38,018 nt of DNA from an uncultured Burkholderiales bacterium (GTDB taxonomy: Bacteria > Pseudomonadota > Gammaproteobacteria > Burkholderiales > Burkholderiaceae_E), in NCBI GenBank assembly GCA_902826305.1, contig CADEEH010000037.1, positions 1 through 38,018 on the forward strand, written 5' to 3'. This document shows, piece after piece, positions 18,896 through 28,141 of the stretch; the stretch's first letter is position 1, and every line of letters starts with the position of its first letter. The notes below the pieces were generated by a model. The model was given only the letters and a program-made list of their open reading frames with translations. It was not told the origin of the DNA and searched no databases. The position numbers and the translations under genes were made by a program.

Positions 18896-21800
18896 TCAGC
18901 CTCCGGTCGACGCGCTGTCGTCGAACAGCTGGCCGAAATCGATCGTCTCGGTGGTGACGCCGTTGCCCGACGGGGTGAAGGTGTTGGAGATCATCGAGAT
19001 CGCATCGATGAAGTTGCCGAAGTTGTCGTGGATCGTGCACGCGTTGACCGTGTACCGGTTGCCGACCGCTCCGGGGACGGCGACCTGCGCGCGGACGTTG
19101 TAGCAGACCCGGAACGTGAACGGCGACAGGTGTGTGATCGTCGGGATCAGCGCGGCCACGCGATCGCTGCCGTCGACGCCGTTGATCGGACCCCGGAACA
19201 CCGGCGCGGCGTACTTGCCGAACCAGCCCTTGGCCGAACGGTTCAGTGCGATGTTGTCGCTGTCCTTGAACTGGTAGGCCTGCCCGAAGGACGTGTTGCT
19301 GTTGCCGGGATCGTCACCGGTCATGCCGAGCACCGTGAATGCCGAACCCGCGGGATCGCCGACGAACTGGATGCGCATCGTCGTGCGCGGCAGATCCGCG
19401 GAGACGTCACCGTTCGCGTTGGCGATGGTCAGCGTCAGGTCGAAGGTGTCCGCCGTCACCGGCGACAGTTGAAGCGTCGCGCGGTAGCCGTCGAACTGCA
19501 CGTCGGCCGTGCTGGTCGCGCGTGTGACGCCGCGTCCGAGCGGACTGCTGGCGTTGAACACGCTCTGCAGCGCCCGGCGCATCTGCACGCCGGTCAGGCC
19601 CTGGTCACGTGATCCGTCGGGCAGCGGCAGCAGTTCGCTGAACAGGTTGCGCTGGCCCTGGAGCTGCGCCGGATCGAGCAGCGATCCGCCGACGGCGACG
19701 TAGCGCAGGCCCTGGTTGAACGCCGAAGGGGCGATCTTGCTGAAACTCAGTCGGAAGAACTCCTCGACGCCGCTCATGCGCCAGATCGGCTCGACGGCGA
19801 CCGGGGTCGCGGCCGCGATGTCGACCGGCACCTGCACCACGTCGAACGGGCTGTCGTTGTTCGGATCGAAGCGCAGCGACGCCACCGATTCCGGCCAGCG
19901 CCGGGCCTCGCCGGTCTCGCAGACGACCGCGTCGCGACGGGAGATCCAGCAGATCTTCGTGCCGCCGGTATCCACCGGCCGCACCGTGTGCGGCGCGAAT
20001 CGGCGCGGATACGAGATCGTCGGTGTCGACTCGACGATCGTCGATCCCGCGGCGGCGGCATGTGCCTGATCCGCGTTGATCCAGAACACCTGCCCGTCGC
20101 CGTTGAGTGCATACAGGTTCGTCTTGGATTCACTCGCCAGCAGGATCACCTTGCCCGGGATCGCCAGCGTCACCCCCGTCGCCTGCGCACCTTCGAGCCA
20201 GGTCTTGACCTGGCCGGCACGGGTCAGGCCGTACAGGCGTCGCGGCCCGGCGTACGGCAGCGACACCGTGCCGGCGGGCTGCGTTCCGTACTCGGCGACG
20301 AACGTCGGCGGCACGAACTTGTCATAGGCGATGCTCTGCAGCGGCTCGGGTGTGGGCAGGCTGATCGTCTGCGTCGGCGCCGCGGCGCGGGCACCACGCA
20401 GCGAACCGTCCGAGAGCACGAACAGGAAATCCGGCTTGGCAGCGCCGGGGAAGGTCCGGTCGGCCGGGCTCGGCGAGAAACTCAGCACCGTGGTCCCCGC
20501 GGGCACCGCGATCTCGACGGCGCTCAGCCGGGACGCACGGGCGCGCAGTTCGGGACCGAAGTTCGCGAACCGGTTGCCGGCATCGCTGCGCTCGTCGCCG
20601 CGCACGCGGTACAGGTCCATCGGCGGCAGGTACACGAATCGATCGCGCTTCTGCGTCAGCGCGATCACCTCGCCGCGCGTGCCGACCTTGACCTCGACGA
20701 ACGCACGTGCCGATGCGGACCCGGTGACCTGCAGGTTGATCGTCGGCTGTCCCGACGCGGCGAATATCCGGTCCGGGCTGAACGCGGCCGACATGCCGCG
20801 CTCGACGAAGAGCCGGCCGTCGGAGAACAGGCGCACGATCTGCAGCGCGTCGGTCCGGGTGTCGAACGGATTGCAGGCCTGTCCCGATACCGTCAGGCAG
20901 GCGTCGGTCCGGTAGACGTTCGAGCTGTCGGACACATACTCGGACAACAGCGACGATGCCGCGGCATTGCGGACCTCGGTGGTGCCGGCCGCCACCGACG
21001 TCAGCCCCGCACCGACCGTCTTCGCGCGCCACAGGCTCTCGTAGGTGTACGCCGGCGCACCTGTCGCGCGCACCGGGCCGTTGAGTCCCTGCATGTCCAG
21101 CGTGCCGTCGGCCAGATCCTCGGCCAACTGGATCGCCGCGCTGTGGGCCGGCGCCGGATCCCCCGGCAGATAGGTGCCCGACGCCTGCGCGAAGCCGGCG
21201 TTGACCGCGCCGTACTGGCCGCGCGGGGTGGTGTCGATCGTGCCGGGGGTCTGTGCGTTGGTCGAGCTCAGCACCGCCGGCAGGCGTGTGATCTCGATGC
21301 GGCCGATGGTGCCGTTCGCATCACGCGGGCGGTAGATGCCGGGCACCTGGTCGGTGACGATCTGGCCGACCTTCTTGTTGGCATCGGCGATCTGCGCCTG
21401 GGTCGACGACGAGATGCTGGTCGCGCCACGCGCCTCCATCAGGCGCACCGCGGCCTCGGTGTAACCGGTGATGCCGAGGTTGCGGGCGATCTTGTCGACC
21501 CGTACCCGCAGTCGTTTGTCCGCGCCGTACGGAACGTCCTTGGCGAGTGCCTCGTCGTAGTAGGTGGCGCCTGGCTGGCCGACAACCTCGGCCTCCACCG
21601 GCTGGTTGTAATCCGGCCGGCAGGGTTTGAACGTCACCATGCCGTCCTTGGCATCGGTCACCGCCTCGCCGACCTTGTTGCCCGCGTTGTCGCGGACGAT
21701 GACCAGCGCGCCGACGACCTTGCCCTCGCCGACACCGATGCCGACACCGCCGCCGCCGTCACCCCCGCCGACACCGACACCGCCGTCGCCGCCGCCCGGT

Positions 21801-21976
21801 GCCTCGAAGTTGACGTCGCCGCTGAAGCCGGAGGTCACGGTGCCGAGCTGACCCGCGCCACACGCGACCGATGGTGAGTTGGCGGTGGGACCACCACCCC
21901 CCCCGCCGCCGCCGCCGCAGGCTTGCAGCAGGATCGCTGCGATGACGAGAGCTCCGCCCCGGTACTGTCGAGTCAT
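18896..21976 (-). CDS. large lipoprotein, RCC1/propeller-like, paralogue 1
   Basis: The ATG at 21976 follows GGAGAAC and opens a lipoprotein signal with lipobox LQAC (Cys20); the open frame upstream is rejected because it pushes this signal inward. After Cys20 come a run of Gly residues and a Gly-rich segment (about 60-95). The rest of the 1026 residues shows no domain I can name with confidence. Its centre has strand-rich repeats such as GLTRAGQVKTW and YALNGDGQVFWINADQA, recalling RCC1-type propellers. It is collinear with the protein encoded at 22909-25980, sharing DQVPGIYRP, QYGAVNAGF, YTYESLWRAKT-type, WRMSGVEEF and FGQLFDD-type blocks. Function unknown; anchored in a membrane facing the periplasm or surface. 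Confidence 0.82.
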   Translation of the reverse strand: MTRQYRGGALVIAAILLQACGGGGGGGGGPTANSPSVACGAGQLGTVTSGFSGDVNFEAPGGGDGGVGVGGGDGGGGVGIGVGEGKVVGALVIVRDNAGNKVGEAVTDAKDGMVTFKPCRPDYNQPVEAEVVGQPGATYYDEALAKDVPYGADKRLRVRVDKIARNLGITGYTEAAVRLMEARGATSISSSTQAQIADANKKVGQIVTDQVPGIYRPRDANGTIGRIEITRLPAVLSSTNAQTPGTIDTTPRGQYGAVNAGFAQASGTYLPGDPAPAHSAAIQLAEDLADGTLDMQGLNGPVRATGAPAYTYESLWRAKTVGAGLTSVAAGTTEVRNAAASSLLSEYVSDSSNVYRTDACLTVSGQACNPFDTRTDALQIVRLFSDGRLFVERGMSAAFSPDRIFAASGQPTINLQVTGSASARAFVEVKVGTRGEVIALTQKRDRFVYLPPMDLYRVRGDERSDAGNRFANFGPELRARASRLSAVEIAVPAGTTVLSFSPSPADRTFPGAAKPDFLFVLSDGSLRGARAAAPTQTISLPTPEPLQSIAYDKFVPPTFVAEYGTQPAGTVSLPYAGPRRLYGLTRAGQVKTWLEGAQATGVTLAIPGKVILLASESKTNLYALNGDGQVFWINADQAHAAAAGSTIVESTPTISYPRRFAPHTVRPVDTGGTKICWISRRDAVVCETGEARRWPESVASLRFDPNNDSPFDVVQVPVDIAAATPVAVEPIWRMSGVEEFFRLSFSKIAPSAFNQGLRYVAVGGSLLDPAQLQGQRNLFSELLPLPDGSRDQGLTGVQMRRALQSVFNASSPLGRGVTRATSTADVQFDGYRATLQLSPVTADTFDLTLTIANANGDVSADLPRTTMRIQFVGDPAGSAFTVLGMTGDDPGNSNTSFGQAYQFKDSDNIALNRSAKGWFGKYAAPVFRGPINGVDGSDRVAALIPTITHLSPFTFRVCYNVRAQVAVPGAVGNRYTVNACTIHDNFGNFIDAISMISNTFTPSGNGVTTETIDFGQLFDDSASTGG

Positions 21977-22361
21977 TTTCCGTTCTCCGCCGTGCTTGAC
22001 CGCTTGGTGACTGCTCGCGACTTCGGTATCGGTCGCACTGGGATAGTAGGGGTGCGCCGGAAGTCGGGCAATCGGTATTCGGTTGTATTGTCCGATGCCG
22101 GCAGGTGATGAACATCGCTCGGATGCGGTATCGCCGCGATGCCGAAGTGTCCACACGATGACCCGGAGCGAGCGATGTTCGTGGGGACCCGGCTTGCTGC
22201 AATGCACGCAGCAGTCACGGGCACCGGGCTTCCGCTACTGCCAAGGCGGGATGGCGCCCTCGCGACCGACTGCCGACAATCGCGCGATGCAAACCGGGCC
22301 TTCGTGAACGGAGCGAGCCGGGTTCCGGCCGATCGCGGGCCGACTCCCCTAGGAGAACCAG
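21977..22361. promoter_or_regulatory. divergent intergenic region with an 11-bp inverted repeat
   Basis: The 385-nt gap separates the divergent lipoprotein and peptidase genes. GAACATCGCTC (22110-22120) and GAGCGATGTTC (22170-22180) are perfect reverse complements 49 nt apart, with a smaller nested pair GCGG/CCGC inside. A second short pair, TGCTGC and GCAGCA, lies near 22195-22213. These could be operator half-sites or a cruciform. No convincing -35/-10 pair or ORF stands out. Confidence 0.45.
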
Positions 22362-22877
22362 ATGGCGACCGACTACGACTATGAACTGAATCCGCCGAGT
22401 CGCGTGAAGCAGGCGCGCTGGGCGACCTGCTGGGCCGCGGCCTTCGAATCGATCTTCGCCACCGTCGGACTGTCGAGCCAGATGACAGAAGCGCAGCTGG
22501 CCGCCCGCTACGGCAATGCCAGGGCCGGAGGCGGCATCCGCCCGGGAACGCTGAAGACGATCGCCGATGATTTCGACTTCATCGCCAACACCTGGCTCGA
22601 CGGGGAAGACACCTCGATCTTCACCGATAACTTCGTCAAGGAACGGCTGCGCCACAACGGGCCGATGCTCGCCGCGTGCCACGTGATGAATCTGGGCGGC
22701 GCGCCGGGTTATCACGCGCAGGTCATCTGGGGCGTGCACTACCTGACGAATGCCGATGTCAACGCCGGCGACGCGCTGTTGCTGACGATGAACCCCGCCA
22801 ATGCGAAGTACGAGCTCTATCCGATCGGCTACTTCAAACGCAATACGCCGCTGTTCACCTGCTGGCAGAACGGCTAG
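22362..22877 (+). CDS. papain-like cysteine peptidase (C70/AvrRpt2-like), candidate effector
   Basis: The 171-residue protein starts after AGGAGAACC. It shows the papain-type layout: Cys23 in QARWATCWAAAFESI, His118 in GYHAQVIWGVHY and Asn144 in MNPANA. The Cys-containing helix and compact size resemble the papain-like C70 (AvrRpt2) group. There is no signal peptide or membrane segment. It could cleave proteins or peptides in a target cell if delivered by the T6SS, which is inference from the missing signal and the neighbourhood. It sits alone on this strand between two paralogous lipoproteins, and its stop codon is part of a strong hairpin shared with the convergent gene. Confidence 0.7.
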   Translation: MATDYDYELNPPSRVKQARWATCWAAAFESIFATVGLSSQMTEAQLAARYGNARAGGGIRPGTLKTIADDFDFIANTWLDGEDTSIFTDNFVKERLRHNGPMLAACHVMNLGGAPGYHAQVIWGVHYLTNADVNAGDALLLTMNPANAKYELYPIGYFKRNTPLFTCWQNG

Positions 22878-22912
22878 GAGGGGTCCGCATGACTGATGCG
22901 GACCCTCCCTAG
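22874..22912. terminator. hairpin terminator containing both convergent stop codons
   Basis: A 10-bp perfect stem (22881-22890 with 22896-22905) around the 5-nt loop GACTG is extended by a G-T pair, one mismatch and five more pairs (CTAGG with CCTAG). TTTG follows on the plus strand. The peptidase stop (22875-22877) and the lipoprotein stop (22909-22911) both lie in the outer stem. It probably ends the rightward transcript; the weak T run leaves leftward action uncertain. Confidence 0.75.
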
Positions 22913-25900
22913 TTTGCCGTGCCGCCTTGCCCGTCTCCGGTGTTCGCGAACGGCGACGCCCCGTCGTCGAGCAGCTGGCCGAAGTCGAACTGGCGCGGCG
23001 CCTGGCCGGGCACGCGGCTTCCCGCCGACATCGTGAAACGACCGAGATAATTGCCCACGTTGTCGTGCTGCGTGCACAGGTGATAGCCGAACGTGTTCAC
23101 GCCGCGGACCTGGGCCGCCGATGCGTTGTAGCAGATGCGGAACTGGTACGGATTGCCCGGCACCGCACTGGGAATCAGGCGGCCGATCAGGGTCTTCTCG
23201 AAGAAGTCCCCGGTGGCGAAGACCGGCTGCACGTGCTCGCCGAACCATCCGAACGGTGCGAAGTCGAGCGCGATCAGGTCGTCGTCCTTGAACGTCGCCG
23301 CCTGGCCGAACGCCCGCGGCGGGGGGTTGCCCGTCAGGTTCCTGCGCTCGGGATCGTCGCCGATCACATCGAGCATCGTGAACGAGGTGCTGGCACTCGC
23401 ATCACCGGAGTCCAACGCGATCCGTATCGCGGCGGGCCGGACGAACGCGTCGGGCGCCCCGGCGGCGTCGGTCACCGCCATCGTCAGGTCGAAGCCGCCC
23501 GGCGCGCCGGACAACCTGACCGAGCCGATGTGGCCGGTGATGCCGGCCGACGTGCTCTGTCGGGCCAGGCCGGTGGACAGCGGGCTGGCCGGGCCGATCA
23601 CACTTTCGATCGCGCGCCTGAACTGCCTGCCGGTGACGTAGGGACGCGGCCCGCGGGAGTCCGGATTGATGGTGACGGCACGGGTGAGCGCGAGGTTGCG
23701 ATGGCCGAGTGCCGCCTCGGGGTCGGTCGTCGCGCCGTCGACCTTCACGTACCGGATGCCTTCGTTGAATCGCGAGGTGCCGGTAGCCGACAACGAACGA
23801 CGGGAAAATTCCTCGACACCGCTCATCCGCCACACCGAACTCAGCCCCGGGATCACCTTGCCCGCGCCGAGGTCGACCGGCACGAACACCCGGTCCTCGG
23901 ACGCCGAGATTAGGTTGGCGCGTGCCTCGGTCCATTGGATGACTTCGCCGGAATCACAGACGACGGCCTCGGTGCGCGTGATCCAGCAGATCGGCTTGCC
24001 GCCGAGATCGACCGGAACGACGGTGTGCGGACCGAAGCGACGCGGCGGATCCGGCAGGCGACCATCGACGAACGCGTCCTCGGGACTGCCGCCGACCGCC
24101 AGCGCCTGATCGGCATTGATCCAGTACACGTTGCCGGCGTTGTTCAACGCGTAGACGCCGGTCAGCGCCTCGCCGGCGAGCAGCCGAACCTTGCCCGGGA
24201 TCGGCAGGGTCACGCCGACCGCGGTGTTGCCCTCGATCCAGGTCTTGACCGTGCCGCCGCGGGTCAGCCCGAACAGGCGTCGCGGACCGGTCCACGGCAA
24301 CAGGATCGTGCCGCCGGGCCTGGGGCCGTACTGGGCGGGGAACGCGGGCGGGACGAACTTGTCGTAGACGACACTCTGCAGCGGCTCGGGTACGGGCAGC
24401 GCGATCGGCTGGCCGGGCGTGGCCTGTCGGCCACCGTACAACTTCCCATCGGACATCACGTAGATGAAGTCCGGTTTCGGACCCGACACGAACGAGCGAT
24501 CCGGCGGACTGGGCGTGAAACTCACGACCGTCGCGCTGGTGCCCGCGGGTGCGGCGGGGATCTCGATTCCGCCGAACTGCGCGAGTTGCGCCGTCAGCCG
24601 CGAGGAGATCGCGTTCGCATCACTGCCCTCGTTGCCGCGGACGCGATACAGCGAGGTCGGCGGGATGTAGACGAACCGGTTGCGCGCCTGATCGAGCGCG
24701 ACGATCTCGCCCTGGGTACCCACCTTGACTTCGACGAACGCAGCCTGCGGCGCGCCGGCGAACCCGACGCGGCGACTCAGCGGTGTCGCCTCGACCCAGA
24801 GCTTGTTCTTGTCGAATCCGGCCGCCATCTCGCGACGGACCTCGAGGCGGCCGTCGCCGAAGAGCTTGACGATCTGGCTGGTCGACGTGCGTGTCGCGAA
24901 ATCGCAGGAGACGCCGTTCTCGCGGCACAGATCGGTCTTGTAGACCTCGAATGCGGAAGACAGGTACTCGGAGATCACGACATTGGATGACTTTTGTCGC
25001 GCGCCGTCGGTGCCCGCGGCCGCGGTGGTCAGGCCCGCGCCGATCGTCTTGGCCCGCCACAGCGTCTCGTAGGTGTAGGCCAGTGCTCCCGACGATCCGA
25101 CCACCGGACCGTCGATCGCCTGCATGTCGAGCACGCCGTCGGACAGGTCGCGTGCGAACTGCGACGACGCGGTGAATGCCGGCGATGGATCACCCGGGAG
25201 GAACGTGCCGGAAGCCCGTCCGAAGCCGGCATTGACCGCGCCATACTGGGCGCGCAATCCGCGCGTCGCGGCGGCCTCGGGGTCGATCGTGCCCGGCGTG
25301 CTCGCACTCTGCTTGTCCAGCACCACCGGCCAGCGAGTGATCGAGATCGCTCCGGCCGTGCCCTGCCCCGGGCGGTAGATGCCCGGCACCTGGTCGGTCA
25401 GCACCTTGCCGACCTGGTCGTTCGCCTGCTTGATCACGACCGGGTCCAGGCGCGTACCGATCGCGTTGCCCGCACCGTCCATCAGGCGGACCGCGCCGTC
25501 GGTGAAGGCGGTGATGCCGATGTTGGTCGTCACCAGCGGCACCCGGGCGCGCAGGATCTTGTCGGCGCCGAACCTGACCGTCTCGTTCTTCGCCTCGTCG
25601 TAGTAGGTGGCGGTGTCGTTGCCCTGGACCTCGACCTCCAGCGGCTTGTCGTAGGCGGCGCTGTTGCACAGCTTGACCGTCACCATGCCGTTCACGGGAT
25701 CGGTGGTGGCCTTTCCGATCAGGCGCCGATCCTGATCCCAGACGGTGATCGTCGCGCCGAACACCTTGCCCTCGCCGACACCGACGCCGACACCACCTCC
25801 GTCGCCACCGGCCCCGCCGCCCCCGCCGCCGCCGGCCGGGCCTTCCCAGTTCTGGTCGCCGGCGAAGCCCGACTTGACGGATTGCGACGAGGCGTCGCAG

Positions 25901-25980
25901 GTGCCGCCGCCACCGCCGCCGCCGCATGCGGACAACACGACGGTGACGAGGAAGGCACCTGCCAGTTGAAAGCGTCTCAT
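22909..25980 (-). CDS. large lipoprotein, RCC1/propeller-like, paralogue 2
   Basis: The ATG at 25980 is placed six bases after AAGGA; a GTG one codon earlier is less well spaced. The signal peptide ends in lipobox LSAC (Cys19), followed by seven Gly residues and a second Gly-rich run. The 1023-residue protein is collinear with the lipoprotein at 18896-21976 from the signal to the C-terminus (FDFGQLLDDGAS here). The two genes lie in the same orientation with one peptidase gene between them, so a duplication is likely. Repeating GLTRGGTVKTW and VYALNNAGNVYWINADQA stretches suggest a propeller, but no family is recognised. Confidence 0.82.
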   Translation of the reverse strand: MRRFQLAGAFLVTVVLSACGGGGGGGTCDASSQSVKSGFAGDQNWEGPAGGGGGGGAGGDGGGVGVGVGEGKVFGATITVWDQDRRLIGKATTDPVNGMVTVKLCNSAAYDKPLEVEVQGNDTATYYDEAKNETVRFGADKILRARVPLVTTNIGITAFTDGAVRLMDGAGNAIGTRLDPVVIKQANDQVGKVLTDQVPGIYRPGQGTAGAISITRWPVVLDKQSASTPGTIDPEAAATRGLRAQYGAVNAGFGRASGTFLPGDPSPAFTASSQFARDLSDGVLDMQAIDGPVVGSSGALAYTYETLWRAKTIGAGLTTAAAGTDGARQKSSNVVISEYLSSAFEVYKTDLCRENGVSCDFATRTSTSQIVKLFGDGRLEVRREMAAGFDKNKLWVEATPLSRRVGFAGAPQAAFVEVKVGTQGEIVALDQARNRFVYIPPTSLYRVRGNEGSDANAISSRLTAQLAQFGGIEIPAAPAGTSATVVSFTPSPPDRSFVSGPKPDFIYVMSDGKLYGGRQATPGQPIALPVPEPLQSVVYDKFVPPAFPAQYGPRPGGTILLPWTGPRRLFGLTRGGTVKTWIEGNTAVGVTLPIPGKVRLLAGEALTGVYALNNAGNVYWINADQALAVGGSPEDAFVDGRLPDPPRRFGPHTVVPVDLGGKPICWITRTEAVVCDSGEVIQWTEARANLISASEDRVFVPVDLGAGKVIPGLSSVWRMSGVEEFSRRSLSATGTSRFNEGIRYVKVDGATTDPEAALGHRNLALTRAVTINPDSRGPRPYVTGRQFRRAIESVIGPASPLSTGLARQSTSAGITGHIGSVRLSGAPGGFDLTMAVTDAAGAPDAFVRPAAIRIALDSGDASASTSFTMLDVIGDDPERRNLTGNPPPRAFGQAATFKDDDLIALDFAPFGWFGEHVQPVFATGDFFEKTLIGRLIPSAVPGNPYQFRICYNASAAQVRGVNTFGYHLCTQHDNVGNYLGRFTMSAGSRVPGQAPRQFDFGQLLDDGASPFANTGDGQGGTAN

Positions 25981-26212
25981 CACTTGTCCTTGTTCACCGT
26001 CGCGTCAGTCGCCAAGGTTACGAATGCCGCGATCCCGAGCGCAATGGGGTACGGGGTACGGACGGCGGCACCAGGATTCTGATCGGTGCCGTCGGAACGG
26101 ACATGCCATGAACCTGGCAGGCTCCGCGACATCCGCATGCGCGGACCGCGTCCGTGAAGCGGTGGTCGTCGGGCGGACCGGCGCCCACGCCGAGGCCGAC
26201 CCGCGATGGACG

Positions 26213-26869
26213 TCAGTACCCGGCAGGCCCTGCGGTGCGCGACGAAGCTCGCGGGGTGCGCGTGCCCGGCGCATCGGCTGTGAGTGGCTGCCACGCCTGC
26301 CGGATCTTCGCCGCCGTCTGCTCGGTCAGCAGCAGCGGCGGCATGCCGATGAACTGCTGCGAAGCATCGCGCAGCCCGGTGCTCATCTTGTCGCCCGCGG
26401 CGGTGGTGCCGTGGAGCACGTCGGGTGAGGCCTGGAACAGGTCACCCGACGGCGAATGCTCCGAGTTGGACAGCCCGCAGGCATGCACCATCTCGTGCAC
26501 CATCATCGCCAGCAGCACGCCGGGTCCGACCCGGCGCCGTCCCGCCGGTGTCGATGTCAGCGGATCGTCCGGAACGGTGATCGCGACACTGGTCACGCGC
26601 AACTCGCTGTCGGGCCGACCCGCCGGCCCCTCGCGCCGAATGCTCGCGCGCCCGACCAGCGACTGGTTCGCATACGTATCGACCGTCACGTCGGCGTCCG
26701 CATCGACGCGACGGTAGGTGACCCCGAGATCCAGCGCGGACGACAGGTCGTTGAACGCGGTGACTGCGCGCGCGACCAGTCCGCGCCAGGGTGCACTTCC
26801 GGCACCGGCGAGTTCGACGATGCGCAGTTGTCCGCGGCGACGGATGTCGTCGCGCCAGGGGGTGATCAT
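26213..26869 (-). CDS. metzincin-like zinc protease, candidate effector
   Basis: The ATG at 26869 has GGGAG six bases upstream and gives 218 residues; an open extension to 26917 lacks such a site. The core motif is VHEMVHACGLSNSEHS: zinc-type H125, catalytic E126, H129, Gly132 and a possible third ligand H138. Canonical metzincins have the third His three residues after the Gly, whereas here Asn is at that place and the His comes three residues later. No signal peptide is present, so it is not an ordinary secreted matrixin. The C-terminal 30 residues are low complexity. Divergent from the next gene, which encodes a second HExxH protease. Confidence 0.65.
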   Translation of the reverse strand: MITPWRDDIRRRGQLRIVELAGAGSAPWRGLVARAVTAFNDLSSALDLGVTYRRVDADADVTVDTYANQSLVGRASIRREGPAGRPDSELRVTSVAITVPDDPLTSTPAGRRRVGPGVLLAMMVHEMVHACGLSNSEHSPSGDLFQASPDVLHGTTAAGDKMSTGLRDASQQFIGMPPLLLTEQTAAKIRQAWQPLTADAPGTRTPRASSRTAGPAGY

Positions 26870-27065
26870 CGAAGGCTCCCGGGTCGGGTGCGGCGCGCCT
26901 CGCGCCGGCGAACGCATCGATTATCGAAGGCCGGCCCGATCGCCGCCAGCGATTTGTCCGTGCGGGCATCACCCCCATGCGGTAGTGTCGTCGCCGACGC
27001 GGGATGGAACAATACGGCACGGCAGTCGTCGCGTCGGCTCACGACACGCCGCGCGGAGAAACCCG

Positions 27066-28103
27066 ATGTTCACGTGCTACTGCAAGGGCGGGGTCTGCCT
27101 GCAGACCATGCGGCCGATGAGCGATGGTGGCCTTGCCGTCGTCCCGGCGCAATTCCTAGGGCCGGTCAAGGTACCGATCGTCCTGTCGGCGCCGGTGGGC
27201 GACGGACCGACGGCCCGCAACACGTCCACCGACGTCGCGGCGATCCAGCGCGGCTTCAATGCGCTGCTGCCCGGTGATCGCGGCTTCCTGCCGGAGCTGA
27301 AGGTCGACGGACTGTGCGGGCCCAAGACCAAGGACTCGATCCAGAAGTTCCAGATCAAGTACTTCGGCTGGAACGGCGCCGACCGCCTGATGGAACCGGG
27401 CAAGCAGACGATCCGCAAGTTGAACGAACTGCTGGGCACGAAACAGTTCATCGCCCCGACCCTGGCCGACATCGCCCAGGCGATGGGTCTCGAACTGGCG
27501 CAGATCCAGGGCGCATTCGATGCATCGTTCGCACTTGCCCGGGCGTGGATCAGCGCCGGCTACCACCGGACGCTGAATCCGAGCCCGGCGCCGGACCCGC
27601 TGATCGAGAAGTACTTCCTGATCTCGCAACAGCGCGACAAGGCCCGCGCGCGCGGGCAGGTGGCCACGATCTTCGGCCGGCTCAATACCTTCTTCGCCCG
27701 CCCCGGTGGCCTATGGGGTGAACAGGCCTTCCAACCGGAACCGAAGATCCGCGCGACCAACACCTTCGCCTGGACCGAAGCCGGCGGCTACTTCAAACCC
27801 GGCAAGGTCGGCTTCGTACCGATGGACGAGAAGGAAACGCTGTTCCCGATGCGGCTGGACACGATCTACTACACGCTGCGCTTCATCCTGATGCCGATCG
27901 AAGCGCGTGCCTACACGATCGTCCATGAACTGTGCCACTTCGTGTCGCTGGATCCCGAGATCCTGGACACGGTGTATGCCCACAAGGATCCGGCCGGCTT
28001 CCACGCGCTGCCGGCGGCGGTGCGGATCACGAATACCGATCACTACGCGATGATGGCGTTCGAGGCAGGCACCGGACGAACGGAATCACCGGTGGTGCCG
28101 TAG
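27066..28103 (+). CDS. peptidoglycan-binding HExxH metalloprotease (M35-like), candidate effector
   Basis: The ATG at 27066 gives 345 residues; the open frame upstream runs through the divergent gene and its promoter region and is rejected. A PG_binding_1-type repeat (about 52-125; TDVAAIQRGFNALL, VDGLCGPKTKDSIQKFQ) precedes a helical segment. A C-terminal zinc-protease region has HELCH at 287-291 and a later NTDHYAMMAFE block (323-333), the position where M35-type Asp-zincins carry their third ligand. The N-terminus is Cys-rich (MFTCYCKGGVC), with no signal peptide. Wall binding plus protease, without a Sec signal, fits a T6SS-delivered periplasmic effector, by inference. It is followed after 38 nt by a Tae4-like amidase on the same strand. 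Confidence 0.68.
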   Translation: MFTCYCKGGVCLQTMRPMSDGGLAVVPAQFLGPVKVPIVLSAPVGDGPTARNTSTDVAAIQRGFNALLPGDRGFLPELKVDGLCGPKTKDSIQKFQIKYFGWNGADRLMEPGKQTIRKLNELLGTKQFIAPTLADIAQAMGLELAQIQGAFDASFALARAWISAGYHRTLNPSPAPDPLIEKYFLISQQRDKARARGQVATIFGRLNTFFARPGGLWGEQAFQPEPKIRATNTFAWTEAGGYFKPGKVGFVPMDEKETLFPMRLDTIYYTLRFILMPIEARAYTIVHELCHFVSLDPEILDTVYAHKDPAGFHALPAAVRITNTDHYAMMAFEAGTGRTESPVVP

Positions 28104-28141
28104 GTTCATGCAATCGCTCGTTCATGCCGGAGAGAGACCTG

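Noticed and set aside
16713-19103. 796-codon open frame opposite the caspase-WD40 gene
   Set aside because: Arg-rich composition without motifs. The opposite strand carries a signal peptide, WD40 repeats and an intact caspase dyad.
19988-21877. 629-codon open frame opposite lipoprotein 1
   Set aside because: Same GC-rich antisense artefact. The minus-strand frame has a lipobox and a homologue in the window.
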